Below are positions 31,796 to 40,386 of a DNA stretch of 63,201 bases, one piece after another. The notes below the pieces were generated by a model. It was not told the DNA's origin. It did not search any database and was given only the letters and a program-made list of their open reading frames with translations. The translations under genes were made by a program, and so were the position numbers. This stretch comes from Candidatus Zhuqueibacterota bacterium (GTDB lineage: Bacteria; BS750m-G25), in the NCBI GenBank assembly GCA_016783505.1, contig JADHWK010000009.1, forward strand, positions 1-63,201, in the 5' to 3' direction. The stretch's first letter is position 1. Each line of letters begins with the position of its first letter.

Positions 31796-34099
31796 TTAAT
31801 TTTCCACCGTATCCGCTTCATCCTTCCCCACATCGGGCCCCTCTACTACATCGCCCCCAGTATCTGTCTTTTTCTCTTCAACAGGGGGCTTTTTCTTCTG
31901 TTTCACGGGCTTTTTCTTCCGTTTTCCGGGCTTTTCTTCAGATTCAACAGCCTGAATTTCCTGCTGGGGAAACACCTTATCTTTCTTCGGGACAGTTTTC
32001 CCGGATTCCTGGGGTTGGATTTCCGCTTCCTCAGCGGATTTAGCTTCAGCCTGGATTTCTTCCTGCGGGGGTTCCCCTTCTCCCTTTGGGACAGCTTCTA
32101 CAGATTCCTGTGGTTTTGTTTCCGCTTTCTCGACGGGTTTGACTTCAGCCTGGATTTCTTCCTGCGGGGGTTCCCCTTCTCCCTTTGGGACAGCTTCTAA
32201 AGATTCCTGTGTTTTAGTTTCCGCTTCCTCGACGGGTTTGACTTCAGCCCGGATTTCTTTTTCGGCCTGCAGCTCTCGATATTTTTTGAGTTCCTCTTTA
32301 TCCATTTCTTTCTCAGCAGCGATAACAGAGAGAACGATCCGTTTATTCTCCTTATCAAATTCAATAACCTTCAGGGGAATGGTTTGTTCCACTTCCGGGA
32401 CTTTCACTGTTCGGGTTTGATCCAGGTGGGGCAGTTGGGACTTGGGCACAAATCCTTCTACTTCTAAGGGGAGGCGGACGATGATACCCTTCTCAATCTG
32501 TCTCACCACTTTCCCCTCGGTCACCCCACCCACCGGATATTTCTCCTCAAAAACATCCCAGGGGTTTTCCTGGATCTGCTTATAGCCCAGGGCGATCCTT
32601 CGCTCCCTCCGTTCCATTCCCAGTATAACCACCTCGATCTCATCTCCCTTTTTGAGGATCTCACCGGGATGCCTGACCTTTTTGGTCCAGGAGAGATCAG
32701 ATATGTGCACCAGTCCCTCTATACCTTCCTCCAGTTCAACGAAAGCACCGAAGGGCACCAGGTCTTTAACCAACCCCTTATGTCTGGTGCTGGGGGCGTA
32801 TTTCTTCTCTATTCCTTCCCATGGATCGGGCTCCAACTGCTTAAGTCCAAGGGAAATCTTCCGTCCCTCCTTGTTTATGCTCAGGATAATGGCCTCCACC
32901 AACTCCCCGATGGAGAGAACAGCAGATGGATGTTTGATATGCTGGGTCCATGACATCTCCGAGATATGAATTAAGCCCTCGATGCCCTTTTCCAATTGTA
33001 CGAACGCCCCGTAATTAGCGATGCTTACTACTTTTCCGGTTATCCGTTGGCCCACCTCATATTTCTCGCCAATCCCCTCCCAGGGATGGGGCTGAAGCTG
33101 TTTAAGCCCCACAGAGATCCGCTGCCTCTCCTTATCAAAGTTCAGCACCTTTACCTGAATTTTCTCATCCAAGGATACTATCTCAGAGGGATGTGAGACC
33201 CGGCCCCAGGAAAGATCGGTAATATGAAGTAATCCGTCAATGCCCCCCAGGTCAACAAAGGCCCCGAAATCGGTGATATTCTTGACCACCACTTCCCGCA
33301 TCTGACCCACCTCTAACTCGGACAGAATCTTCTCCCGCAGACCCTTCATGCTCTCTTCGAGGAGGACCTTCCGGGAGAGGACGATGTTCCGGCGTGCCTC
33401 GTTGATGTTGACGATCCGGAAATCCATGGTCTTCCCGATGGGCTCATCAAAGTCCCGCACCGGGCGAATGTCAATCTGGGATCCGGGCAGGAAGGCGTCT
33501 AAGCCCATAAGGTCTACCACAATACCCCCCTTGATGCGGCGGATGCATTTCCCCTGAACCACCTCGTTATTGCGATATTTTTCCTGAACCTTCTCCCATA
33601 ACCGAATGAAGTCCGCCTTTCCCTTGGACAGGACCAGCTCCCCGTCCTCCCCCTCAATCCGATCGAGGAAGACCTCCACGTCATCCCCGATACTCAAGGA
33701 CTCGGGGTTATCGAACTCCTCGATGGGAATGAGGCCCTCGGACTTAAACCCGATGTCCACTGCCACCTCACGGTCGTTGATGGTGATTATCTTTCCAGAG
33801 ACGATCTCCCCTTCTTTAATCTCCCTCATGGTGCTTTCATACAACCTTTCCATCTCCTGCACCTCATCCAGCAGAGCCGGTTTTTCCTCGGCTGCGGGTT
33901 CGGCTTCGTCCTGCCCAGCAGGGGAAACCGACTCTTCCCCTTCCCCCCGAGCTGGAACCAATCCCGGGGATTCCTCTTTTTCGGCCCCTGCCGCTTCGGT
34001 TTGATTCTGTAAAGCTTCCCTTCCCTGATCCGAAACATCTATTTCGGCTTTTTCGGATTCTTCAGATGTGGTCTCTTCATCTTTTTTTTCTTCATCCAT
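31796..34099 (-). CDS. rpsA: 30S ribosomal protein S1 with long acidic repeat tail
   Basis: This 767-residue protein binds mRNA on the small subunit and helps initiation. Residues 1-90 are an acidic lead. Six S1 domains follow between about 90 and 600, for example GAFVDLGGIDGLLHITDLSW and GAFVQLEKGIEGLIHISEMSW in domains 3 and 4. The last 150 residues are a low-complexity tail with about three copies of a 33-residue unit (99-bp period between 31990 and 32250), containing VPKGEGEPPQEE, and then a Lys-rich stretch. E. coli S1 has 557 residues, so both ends are extended. ATG 34099 follows AAAGGAGG at ideal spacing. The ATG at 34120 would include the ribosome site itself. It ends the cmk-plsC-ispH-rpsA cluster. 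Confidence 0.95.
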   Translation of the reverse strand: MDEEKKDEETTSEESEKAEIDVSDQGREALQNQTEAAGAEKEESPGLVPARGEGEESVSPAGQDEAEPAAEEKPALLDEVQEMERLYESTMREIKEGEIVSGKIITINDREVAVDIGFKSEGLIPIEEFDNPESLSIGDDVEVFLDRIEGEDGELVLSKGKADFIRLWEKVQEKYRNNEVVQGKCIRRIKGGIVVDLMGLDAFLPGSQIDIRPVRDFDEPIGKTMDFRIVNINEARRNIVLSRKVLLEESMKGLREKILSELEVGQMREVVVKNITDFGAFVDLGGIDGLLHITDLSWGRVSHPSEIVSLDEKIQVKVLNFDKERQRISVGLKQLQPHPWEGIGEKYEVGQRITGKVVSIANYGAFVQLEKGIEGLIHISEMSWTQHIKHPSAVLSIGELVEAIILSINKEGRKISLGLKQLEPDPWEGIEKKYAPSTRHKGLVKDLVPFGAFVELEEGIEGLVHISDLSWTKKVRHPGEILKKGDEIEVVILGMERRERRIALGYKQIQENPWDVFEEKYPVGGVTEGKVVRQIEKGIIVRLPLEVEGFVPKSQLPHLDQTRTVKVPEVEQTIPLKVIEFDKENKRIVLSVIAAEKEMDKEELKKYRELQAEKEIRAEVKPVEEAETKTQESLEAVPKGEGEPPQEEIQAEVKPVEKAETKPQESVEAVPKGEGEPPQEEIQAEAKSAEEAEIQPQESGKTVPKKDKVFPQQEIQAVESEEKPGKRKKKPVKQKKKPPVEEKKTDTGGDVVEGPDVGKDEADTVEN

Positions 34100-34116
34100 A
34101 AATTCACAGCCTCCTT

Positions 34117-34962
34117 TCATCCTCTATTTGGTTTGATTTGACGAATATATTCTTTAGCCCGCATAATCTGCCACATGGGGGTTGAGGCACTTCCCGAGAT
34201 CCCTACGCTCTGGGAATCCCCAAACCATTCATCCCGGATTTCGTCCACATCTTCAACAAAATAGGATGAAGGATTGGCGGACCTACAAGCCTTATACAGA
34301 AACCTGGTATTGGAACTGTTTTTCCCGCCGATAAAAACGATGGTATCGCAGCAGCGGGCGAATTGTCGCAAGCTTTTCTCCCTCTCGCCTACAAAACCGC
34401 AGATGGTATTGTAAATCTTCAAATCACCTACCCTTTTTTCCATTAACCTTCTTATCCGATGGAATATCGCAGGTGACACCGTGGTCTGGGCAATGAGTAG
34501 CGTTTTTTTTCGAATATTAACTATTTCAAGATCGGAAGGCTTCAGCACCACCATACCTTGACCGTTACAGTAACTCAACAGGCCCTTCACTTCCGGATGT
34601 TCCCGCTTCCCCACAATGACAATTTGATATCCCTTTATAAAGGCCTGATCCACGATTAGCTGGGATCGTTTGACAAGGGGACAGGTGGCGTTGGTAACTT
34701 GAATGCCCAGCCTGCTGGCCTGCTCGAAGATCTCCTTCCCCTCCCCATGCGTCCGGATAAACAGCCTCTTATTTTTTATGGGTTCCAGTTCCTCGGTTAC
34801 CATAAGTCCCTTCTGATGAAGCCTGTTCATCTCTAACCGGTTATGGATGAGTTCCCCCCGGACATAGATCTCCCCGTCCCGATCCAGTTCCTCCTCAATC
34901 AATTTTATGGCCCGGGTAACCCCCCTGCAAAAACCAGCCCCCTCATCAACCACCACCTTCAT
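34117..34962 (-). CDS. ispH: 4-hydroxy-3-methylbut-2-enyl diphosphate reductase IspH
   Basis: This 281-residue [4Fe-4S] enzyme makes isopentenyl and dimethylallyl diphosphate in the last step of the MEP pathway. The three cluster Cys residues are in GFCRGVTRAI near 12, VTNATCPLV near 96 and YNTICGF near 188. HTHGEG and the substrate-binding SGSAS-like segment (GISGSASTP) are also present. Length is normal. The start overlaps plsC by 17 bases, and the stop lies 17 bases before the rpsA start. The ispH-rpsA pairing is known from several phyla. Confidence 0.95.
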   Translation of the reverse strand: MKVVVDEGAGFCRGVTRAIKLIEEELDRDGEIYVRGELIHNRLEMNRLHQKGLMVTEELEPIKNKRLFIRTHGEGKEIFEQASRLGIQVTNATCPLVKRSQLIVDQAFIKGYQIVIVGKREHPEVKGLLSYCNGQGMVVLKPSDLEIVNIRKKTLLIAQTTVSPAIFHRIRRLMEKRVGDLKIYNTICGFVGEREKSLRQFARCCDTIVFIGGKNSSNTRFLYKACRSANPSSYFVEDVDEIRDEWFGDSQSVGISGSASTPMWQIMRAKEYIRQIKPNRG

Positions 34963-35563
34963 GACCCATCCCTTCTATTTTCTCCCATACCGTCTGACTG
35001 ATCTTCTGATAGAGGTCCTTTTTGTTCATGTTCTCGTTCTTGGACTCATAAACCGAAATTTTGGGTCCGAATCTTACCCATATCCTCTGGCGGGAGAAGG
35101 GACTCCACCGGAGTTTATGGGTTCCGATAACCCGGACAGGCACGATGTCAGCACCGCTTCGCAGGGCGATCATCCCCACCCCGGCTTTAAATCCCTGCAA
35201 GCGACCATCGGGACTCCGCCCCCCCTCCGGGAAAAGAATCAAGGCTCGCCCTTTTTCTAACATACGGTAGGCGGTGCGAATGGCACCAATGTCGGCGATG
35301 GACCGATTAATGGGAACGGTATTAAGCTTTCTGATGACTCCCCGTAAAATCGGTATCCGAAAGAGCTCCTCTTTGGCCAGATAATAAAGCTCCCGGTGGG
35401 CAGCAGCCCCGATCACCGGCGGATCGGCCAACGAGGGATGATTGGCCGCAAGAATTACCCTCCCTTTTCTGGGAAGGTTCTCCAGACCGCTGACCCGGAA
35501 ATCATAGAACATCCTAAGCAGGGAACGAACCACAAATTGGGATAAGCGATAAAAAAATTCCAT
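34946..35563 (-). CDS. plsC: 1-acyl-sn-glycerol-3-phosphate acyltransferase
   Basis: This 205-residue membrane-associated acyltransferase converts lysophosphatidic acid to phosphatidic acid. The catalytic motif NHPSLADPP (N-H-x4-D) is near 40, and the substrate motif LFPEGGRSPDG is near 117. An N-terminal hydrophobic stretch may attach it to the membrane. It lies four bases after cmk and overlaps ispH, in the conserved order cmk-plsC-ispH-rpsA. Confidence 0.93.
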   Translation of the reverse strand: MEFFYRLSQFVVRSLLRMFYDFRVSGLENLPRKGRVILAANHPSLADPPVIGAAAHRELYYLAKEELFRIPILRGVIRKLNTVPINRSIADIGAIRTAYRMLEKGRALILFPEGGRSPDGRLQGFKAGVGMIALRSGADIVPVRVIGTHKLRWSPFSRQRIWVRFGPKISVYESKNENMNKKDLYQKISQTVWEKIEGMGHEGGG

Positions 35564-35567
35564 AGAA

Positions 35568-36257
35568 CTATCCCTTCTGGGCTGCCTTGGCCTCCCGGAC
35601 CTTTTCGAGCACGAAGTTCACCTGCTCCTCAATAGTCAACCCCGAGGTATCCACATGAATGGCGCCCGGGGCCGCCTTCAGTGGGCTTTGTTTCCGTTCT
35701 GAGTCCCTTCGATCGCGACGATCTATTCCAGTTGCTATTGACTGGGAATCCTCCTTCAGTCCCTTCCGTTCCCACTCCTGCCGGCGGCGTCGGGTCCTTA
35801 CCTTTAGGGAGGCGTCCATAAAAATCTTCATGTCGGCGTCGGGGAAAACCACCGTCCCGATGTCCCTCCCTTCCACAACCACTCCCCCATCCTTCCCCCA
35901 CTGTCGCTGCAGGTCCACCAACTTTTCTCGCACCTGGGGTATTTCACAAACAGGCCCCACATAGGCGGTGACCTCTGGACTACGGATAGGGTCGGTGACA
36001 TCTTCCCCGTCTAAGAAGGTCCGAGCCCCGCTATTGGCTATCACCTGACTGATATCGGTTTCCTGGAGCACCCTTACCACCGCTTCCTGGTCATCCAGGG
36101 GCAAGGATTGACGCATAAATTTTAAGGCCACCGCTCGGTACATAGCCCCGGTGTCCACATACCGATAGCCCAAATCCCGGGCCACCCTTCGGGCGGTGGT
36201 GCTCTTCCCCGAGGCGGCGGTCCCGTCAATAGCGATAATCAATCCCCTGCGTCCCAT
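35568..36257 (-). CDS. cmk: Cytidylate kinase
   Basis: This 229-residue P-loop kinase phosphorylates CMP and dCMP. It has IAIDGTAASGKSTTARRVA (P-loop) at residues 8-26, YVDTGAMYRAVA near 33, the CMP-binding region with VVEGRDIGTVVFPDAD near 125, and the lid RRRQEW near 160. Length is standard. It starts a tight operon with plsC, ispH and rpsA. In E. coli cmk also precedes rpsA. Confidence 0.96.
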   Translation of the reverse strand: MGRRGLIIAIDGTAASGKSTTARRVARDLGYRYVDTGAMYRAVALKFMRQSLPLDDQEAVVRVLQETDISQVIANSGARTFLDGEDVTDPIRSPEVTAYVGPVCEIPQVREKLVDLQRQWGKDGGVVVEGRDIGTVVFPDADMKIFMDASLKVRTRRRRQEWERKGLKEDSQSIATGIDRRDRRDSERKQSPLKAAPGAIHVDTSGLTIEEQVNFVLEKVREAKAAQKG

Positions 36258-36326
36258 CTCTTCAAAACTGTAATATTGGAATGTTTGTAGAATATCTGTG
36301 ACATTACAGCGAACTTTAACGTCAAA

Positions 36327-37670
36327 TTAGACGGGATGATCCTCTTCAAATCGCCTGAGCCTAAAGTCAAGCCTCTCAAACTCCTCCTTCGGGGTGGTGG
36401 AAACACAAATTCTTAAGCCCTCACCCCGGGTGCTCCCCGTAATCTGAAGGGTGATGGAGCTGATACCGTAGTAGAGCAATTCCTCCAGCAACTGGGCTCC
36501 CGAAAATCCTGGGTAGCTGCAGGTAAAATAAAATCCGTCCGCCAAAGGTTCCCCAATATCGTTATCATAGACCAGATGAAACCCGTGGTCGAGGAATGCC
36601 TTTTTGAAAACCCTGGCCCTTTGGGCATACTCTTTAACCGGTGCCAGGAAATCATACTCCCCCCGGTTAGCTTTCTCCAGCATAGCCGCCAGCCCGTGCT
36701 GGGCGGAATGGGCCACCCCCGATGTGAGGGGATAAATCCCCCCGTGGAGGAAGGCGGTACCTACCCTTTCTTTACCGAAATTTTTTTCCAAATTGGGAAA
36801 CTTCTTTTCAATGAACTTCGGGGAAATAACCGTCACCGCCACCCGCTGGCCGGCATAACTGAAGATCTTGGACGAACTGATAATCATGAAATAATAGTTC
36901 GTGTAGCGGGCGATGGTGGGATTAAATGGGGCCCGACCGGGCTGGCCGTAGTTGGCCCGAAAATCCATTCCAAAATAGGCCAGGTCCTCAATGGCCACCA
37001 CCTTATACCGATTGAAAAGCTCCCCCATCCCCTTCAGTTCCTCTTCCTGAAGACATATCCAGGTGGGATTGTTGGGACTGGACCACATCACCCCCCCGAC
37101 ATCACCCCGGCTCAAGCGCTGATCCAGGGCCTCAATTAATCTTTCCCCCCGGAGATCGTAAAAATCAATGGAGTCGGACTGAAGCCCCAGAAACCGGTTT
37201 TGAATCTTGTTGACCGGAAACCCGGGGTCCAAAAAGAGGATGGTGTCCCTCCCCTCCTGCAGGCGCCCGGCAATGGCCTGGGCCAAAAGTCCCCCCTGCA
37301 TAGCCCCGCAGGTAGGGAAACAGCACTCCGGTGAAATATCAATATTGATGAAATTTTTGACAAATTCAGCGGCCGCCTTTTTCAGCCGGGGAATCCCATC
37401 GAAGGGGGGATAAAACTGGGGAACACCCATTTCCCGTAACGCTTCCACCTCAGCTTCAATCCCGATGGGACAGGGGGGCAGGCCGGGAATACCGAATTCC
37501 ATCCGGATAAACTTCACTCCTAATCTTTTCTCAATGGTGGTTACGATCTGATTTATCTCACGGATGGAGGCGCGGCCAATCTCAACATCGAACCTTTCGA
37601 GAATATTTGAAATAACGTCTCTATCGAAAGGGACTTCATCTTGTCTGACCGTGATTCTCACCGATTCCAT
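36327..37670 (-). CDS. PLP-dependent class I/II aminotransferase
   Basis: This 447-residue fold-type I enzyme has the PLP-lysine in IISSSKIFSYAGQRV near 257, an Asn-Asn-Pro segment SSPNNPTW near 198, and a Tyr in YPPFDGIPRLKKA near 87. An Arg near the end (GEGLRICVST) binds the substrate carboxylate. The substrate is unclear. Similar sequences are annotated as generic aminotransferases, some near aspartate/tyrosine types. Its start lies two bases after the rluB stop on the same strand, so it belongs to the scpA-scpB-rluB transcript, though a metabolic link to that group is not obvious. Confidence 0.9.
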   Translation of the reverse strand: MESVRITVRQDEVPFDRDVISNILERFDVEIGRASIREINQIVTTIEKRLGVKFIRMEFGIPGLPPCPIGIEAEVEALREMGVPQFYPPFDGIPRLKKAAAEFVKNFINIDISPECCFPTCGAMQGGLLAQAIAGRLQEGRDTILFLDPGFPVNKIQNRFLGLQSDSIDFYDLRGERLIEALDQRLSRGDVGGVMWSSPNNPTWICLQEEELKGMGELFNRYKVVAIEDLAYFGMDFRANYGQPGRAPFNPTIARYTNYYFMIISSSKIFSYAGQRVAVTVISPKFIEKKFPNLEKNFGKERVGTAFLHGGIYPLTSGVAHSAQHGLAAMLEKANRGEYDFLAPVKEYAQRARVFKKAFLDHGFHLVYDNDIGEPLADGFYFTCSYPGFSGAQLLEELLYYGISSITLQITGSTRGEGLRICVSTTPKEEFERLDFRLRRFEEDHPV

Positions 37671-37672
37671 AA

Positions 37673-38389
37673 TTAGAGTCCTACGCTTTTTCTTAATTTA
37701 TCCATCTCTTCCGCGTTTAAAACCCGCCATTCCCCTGTAGCCATCCCCACGCCGGTCAACCCGGCGAAGACGGTTCGCTTCAGGCTCAAGACCCCATAGC
37801 CCAGGGCCGCAAACATCCTTTTTATCTGTCTTTTTCTCCCTTCATGCAGGTGCAATTCGACCCAGCATCCAACCCGGTTTCGCCCCCCCTTGAAGTCAGC
37901 CTCACAGGGGGCAGTTTTTTTGTCACCAAGCAGGATTCCATTTCTAATTATCTCTAAATCCTTAACTTCCGGTTCCCTGTCCAACAACACCCGATACACC
38001 TTTTCCACTTCAAATCGGGGATGGGTCAGGCGAAAGGCCAAATCCCCGTCGTTGGTCAACAGCAGAACCCCTTCGGTATCCAGGTCCAGACGACCTATCG
38101 GGAACAGTCGCTCCGGGCGTCCGACCAGATCAACCACTGTAGACCGATCCCAATCATCCCTGACCGTGCAAAGAACACCCTGGGGTTTGTTCAGCAGGAT
38201 GGTAACGGGCGGCCCCGGTTCTATGATGACCTGGCCTTCTAAGGAAACCCCATCCTTCTCCCCATCCACCTGTGTCCCCGGTTCCCGCACCACCTTCCCG
38301 TTTATGGAAACCCGCCCTTGGCGGATAATCCGGTCGCATTCCCGACGGGAAGCCACCCCAGTCTGGGCCAAAAATCTATTGAGACGCAT
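37673..38389 (-). CDS. rluB: 23S rRNA pseudouridine synthase, RluB/RsuA family
   Basis: This 238-residue protein isomerises a uridine in rRNA. An S4 RNA-binding domain (RLNRFLAQTGVASRRECD) covers residues 2-60. The catalytic domain has the Asp motif GRLDLDTEGVLLLTNDG near 100 and KVYRVLLD near 130. RluB and RsuA are not reliably separated by eye. The context next to scpB favours RluB, as in many bacteria. It overlaps scpB by 14 bases. Confidence 0.92.
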   Translation of the reverse strand: MRLNRFLAQTGVASRRECDRIIRQGRVSINGKVVREPGTQVDGEKDGVSLEGQVIIEPGPPVTILLNKPQGVLCTVRDDWDRSTVVDLVGRPERLFPIGRLDLDTEGVLLLTNDGDLAFRLTHPRFEVEKVYRVLLDREPEVKDLEIIRNGILLGDKKTAPCEADFKGGRNRVGCWVELHLHEGRKRQIKRMFAALGYGVLSLKRTVFAGLTGVGMATGEWRVLNAEEMDKLRKSVGL

Positions 38390-38927
38390 CCGGTCGCACC
38401 ACCTCCTTTAGGGTGGGCAAGTCCTCAATCCGATCCAGTCCGAAATAGCGCAGGAACTCCCGGCTAGTGGCATAGAGCAAAGGCCGGCCCAAACCGGGCT
38501 GGCGCCCGGCTATTCGGATCAGGTTCCGCTCCAGGAGGGTAGCCAGAACCCCATCCACCCCCACCCCCCTGATGGCCTCTATCCCGACCCTGATAATGGG
38601 CTGGCGGTAGGCGATGATGGCCACCGTCTCCAGGGCGGCACGGGAGAGACGGGTCCGGGACCGACCCTTATACAGTCTGGACGCCCAGTCGCCGTATTCC
38701 TTCCGGGTAACCATCTGATACCCCTGAGCCACCCGAATAATTTCGAAAGAACGGCCTTCCTTTCGATATTCATCGTTCAGAGCGGCAACACAGGATCGGA
38801 TTTGGGGACCATCAAGCCCATTGCCGACGATCTCTTTTAACTTGGCTTCAGACAAGGGCACGTCGGAAACAAAGATTAGGGCCTCTATGATGGGCTTAAG
38901 ATCGTCCTTACCGTCCATGGCCGTCAT
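38376..38927 (-). CDS. scpB: Segregation and condensation protein B
   Basis: This 183-residue protein is the kite subunit of the SMC condensin complex. It has two winged-helix domains, with LKPIIEALIFVSDVPLSE at the start and ETVAIIAYRQPIIRVGIEAI near 110. It lies six bases after scpA and overlaps rluB, the standard scpA-scpB-rluB order. No smc gene is in the window. Confidence 0.95.
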   Translation of the reverse strand: MTAMDGKDDLKPIIEALIFVSDVPLSEAKLKEIVGNGLDGPQIRSCVAALNDEYRKEGRSFEIIRVAQGYQMVTRKEYGDWASRLYKGRSRTRLSRAALETVAIIAYRQPIIRVGIEAIRGVGVDGVLATLLERNLIRIAGRQPGLGRPLLYATSREFLRYFGLDRIEDLPTLKEVVRPDASQ

Positions 38928-38933
38928 TTCCCC

Positions 38934-39641
38934 CTACCGCCGTTGAATCCAGAAATCGCTGTATAATTTCCGCTGCCTGACCACGATCTGACCCCGTTTC
39001 ATCAGCTCCAATATAGCCAGAAAGGTCACGATTAAGACCAGCTTCCGCGCCTCGCCAGCGATCAACTCGGAAAATGCACACCTGTCTCGATCCTTCATAA
39101 AACCAATGATGTAGGCCATCCGCTGATCAACGGTTACATCTACCTTCTTCACCGAATGGGGGGATAAAGGGGGGGGCACATTTTTTAGCGCCTCATGAAA
39201 AACGGAGATCATATCAAAAAGGGTGAATTCCCCTTCTAAATCCCCTTCGCTATCCCGGACTGTCGCATCAAAGAAGGCCCGGGGAAAAATTTTTCTTTGT
39301 TCTTCCTCAAAACTGGAAAGTGCCGATGACGCTTCTTTGAATTTCTGATATTCTACCAGCCTTTTGACCAGCTCTGTCCGGGGGTCCTCAATCTCCTCCG
39401 CAGCAACAGATGGGGAGGGCAGGAGCGTTTGCACCTTGATCTGGATCAAGATGGCGGCCATGAGGATGAACTCACCCGCCATCTCCAGGTCCAGGGTTTG
39501 CATCAACTCAATATATTCCAGATACTGTTTCGTGATCAGGGCGATGGGGATGTCATAAATGTCTATCTCGTTTTCCTTGATCAGAAACAGGAGCAAATCT
39601 AAGGGACCTTCAAATTTTTCTAATTTGATTTGATAGGACAC
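38934..39641 (-). CDS. scpA: Segregation and condensation protein A
   Basis: This 235-residue kleisin bridges the SMC heads in bacterial condensin. The N-terminal segment FEGPLDLLLFLIKENEIDIYDIPI is diagnostic, and a C-terminal winged helix ends in VVRQRKLYSDFWIQ. Length is typical. In many genomes it follows trpS. Here a small lipoprotein gene flanked by direct repeats separates the two. Confidence 0.95.
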   Translation of the reverse strand: MSYQIKLEKFEGPLDLLLFLIKENEIDIYDIPIALITKQYLEYIELMQTLDLEMAGEFILMAAILIQIKVQTLLPSPSVAAEEIEDPRTELVKRLVEYQKFKEASSALSSFEEEQRKIFPRAFFDATVRDSEGDLEGEFTLFDMISVFHEALKNVPPPLSPHSVKKVDVTVDQRMAYIIGFMKDRDRCAFSELIAGEARKLVLIVTFLAILELMKRGQIVVRQRKLYSDFWIQRR

Positions 39642-39687
39642 CTATAATCCTCCCAGGCTTTTTCAAAACTTTCTGAGCAGTCGGATA

Positions 39688-39726
39688 TGTCCGAAAATCA
39701 CGAAGGTTTGGGGCATTTAGGACCTA
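39688..39726. repeat. 39-bp direct repeat, left copy
   Basis: It matches 40332-40370 at 32 of 39 positions, starting TGTCCGAAAATC and ending ACCTA. The two copies flank the small lipoprotein gene between scpA and trpS. Confidence 0.65.
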
Positions 39727-39798
39727 CGCGACTTAATCTGTCTTCTGCATTATGATTTCTTTATGCCTCTCGATTTGCTAAGTAAAAACATGCCCTAT

Positions 39799-40266
39799 CT
39801 ACTTATCGGCCCAATTGCGCAACTCACGTTTGATCTTCTCCTCAATCTTCTCGCCAATCTCTTTCCACTCTTTTTCTTTCTGCTCGGGTTCTTCCAGCCA
39901 ACTTTGGATGCCTTTGCGGATTTTTTCCTCAACTTTGAGGCCAATCTCTTCCCACTCCTTATCTTTCAGGCTTTTGGCTCGTTTTTTCTTCCCATACGGT
40001 CCCCAACTTCCACCCAAAAGGATTGCAGCGCCGAGCAAAAAGCCAAAGTCGTACCAGCCTCCAGTGTTGCTCGCCTCATATATGCGTACGCTGTCGGTGA
40101 ACAGACTAATGATAAACGTAACAACACAGATTAGGCCGTGCCATAGTCCGGCCCAAAAACCGGCGAGCTTCGTATCAAACATCTCATTACCGGGCGCACA
40201 ACTAGCAGTAACCAAGAATAATAAGGCCAGTCCAAAAACTACTATTTGCTTTTGACTATTCTTCAT
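39799..40266 (-). CDS. Small lipoprotein with C-terminal amphipathic repeats
   Basis: This protein of about 155 residues has a lipoprotein signal ending TASC (Cys near 23). Two hydrophobic stretches follow (FWAGLWHGLICVVTFIISLF and GFLLGAAILLGG), then a charged tail with two similar 23-residue repeats beginning EWEEIG and EWKEIG that should be helical. Proteins with the FWAGLWHG and FGF-LLGA features occur in many bacteria without a known role. ATG 40266 follows CGGGAG. The gene is enclosed by 39-bp direct repeats, which suggests it was inserted between trpS and scpA. Confidence 0.7.
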   Translation of the reverse strand: MKNSQKQIVVFGLALLFLVTASCAPGNEMFDTKLAGFWAGLWHGLICVVTFIISLFTDSVRIYEASNTGGWYDFGFLLGAAILLGGSWGPYGKKKRAKSLKDKEWEEIGLKVEEKIRKGIQSWLEEPEQKEKEWKEIGEKIEEKIKRELRNWADK

Positions 40267-40331
40267 AATCATCTCCCGTTTGATTTGTCTGTTATCAACT
40301 AATACATTTTCTTTCTAAGATAGCACAGTTT

Positions 40332-40370
40332 TGTCCGAAAATCCCCAAGATTCGGGACATTTCGAACCTA
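40332..40370. repeat. 39-bp direct repeat, right copy
   Basis: Partner of 39688-39726. This copy contains a CCCCAAGATTCGGGA palindrome-like core. Confidence 0.65.
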
Positions 40371-40386
40371 TTTCAATCTATTCCAA

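Noticed and set aside
36576-37139. 187-residue plus-strand open frame opposite the aminotransferase
   Set aside because: Antisense shadow; the opposite strand carries PLP-binding motifs.
37890-38411. 173-residue plus-strand open frame opposite rluB
   Set aside because: Antisense shadow rich in Ser/Arg/Thr; rluB motifs on the other strand are unambiguous.
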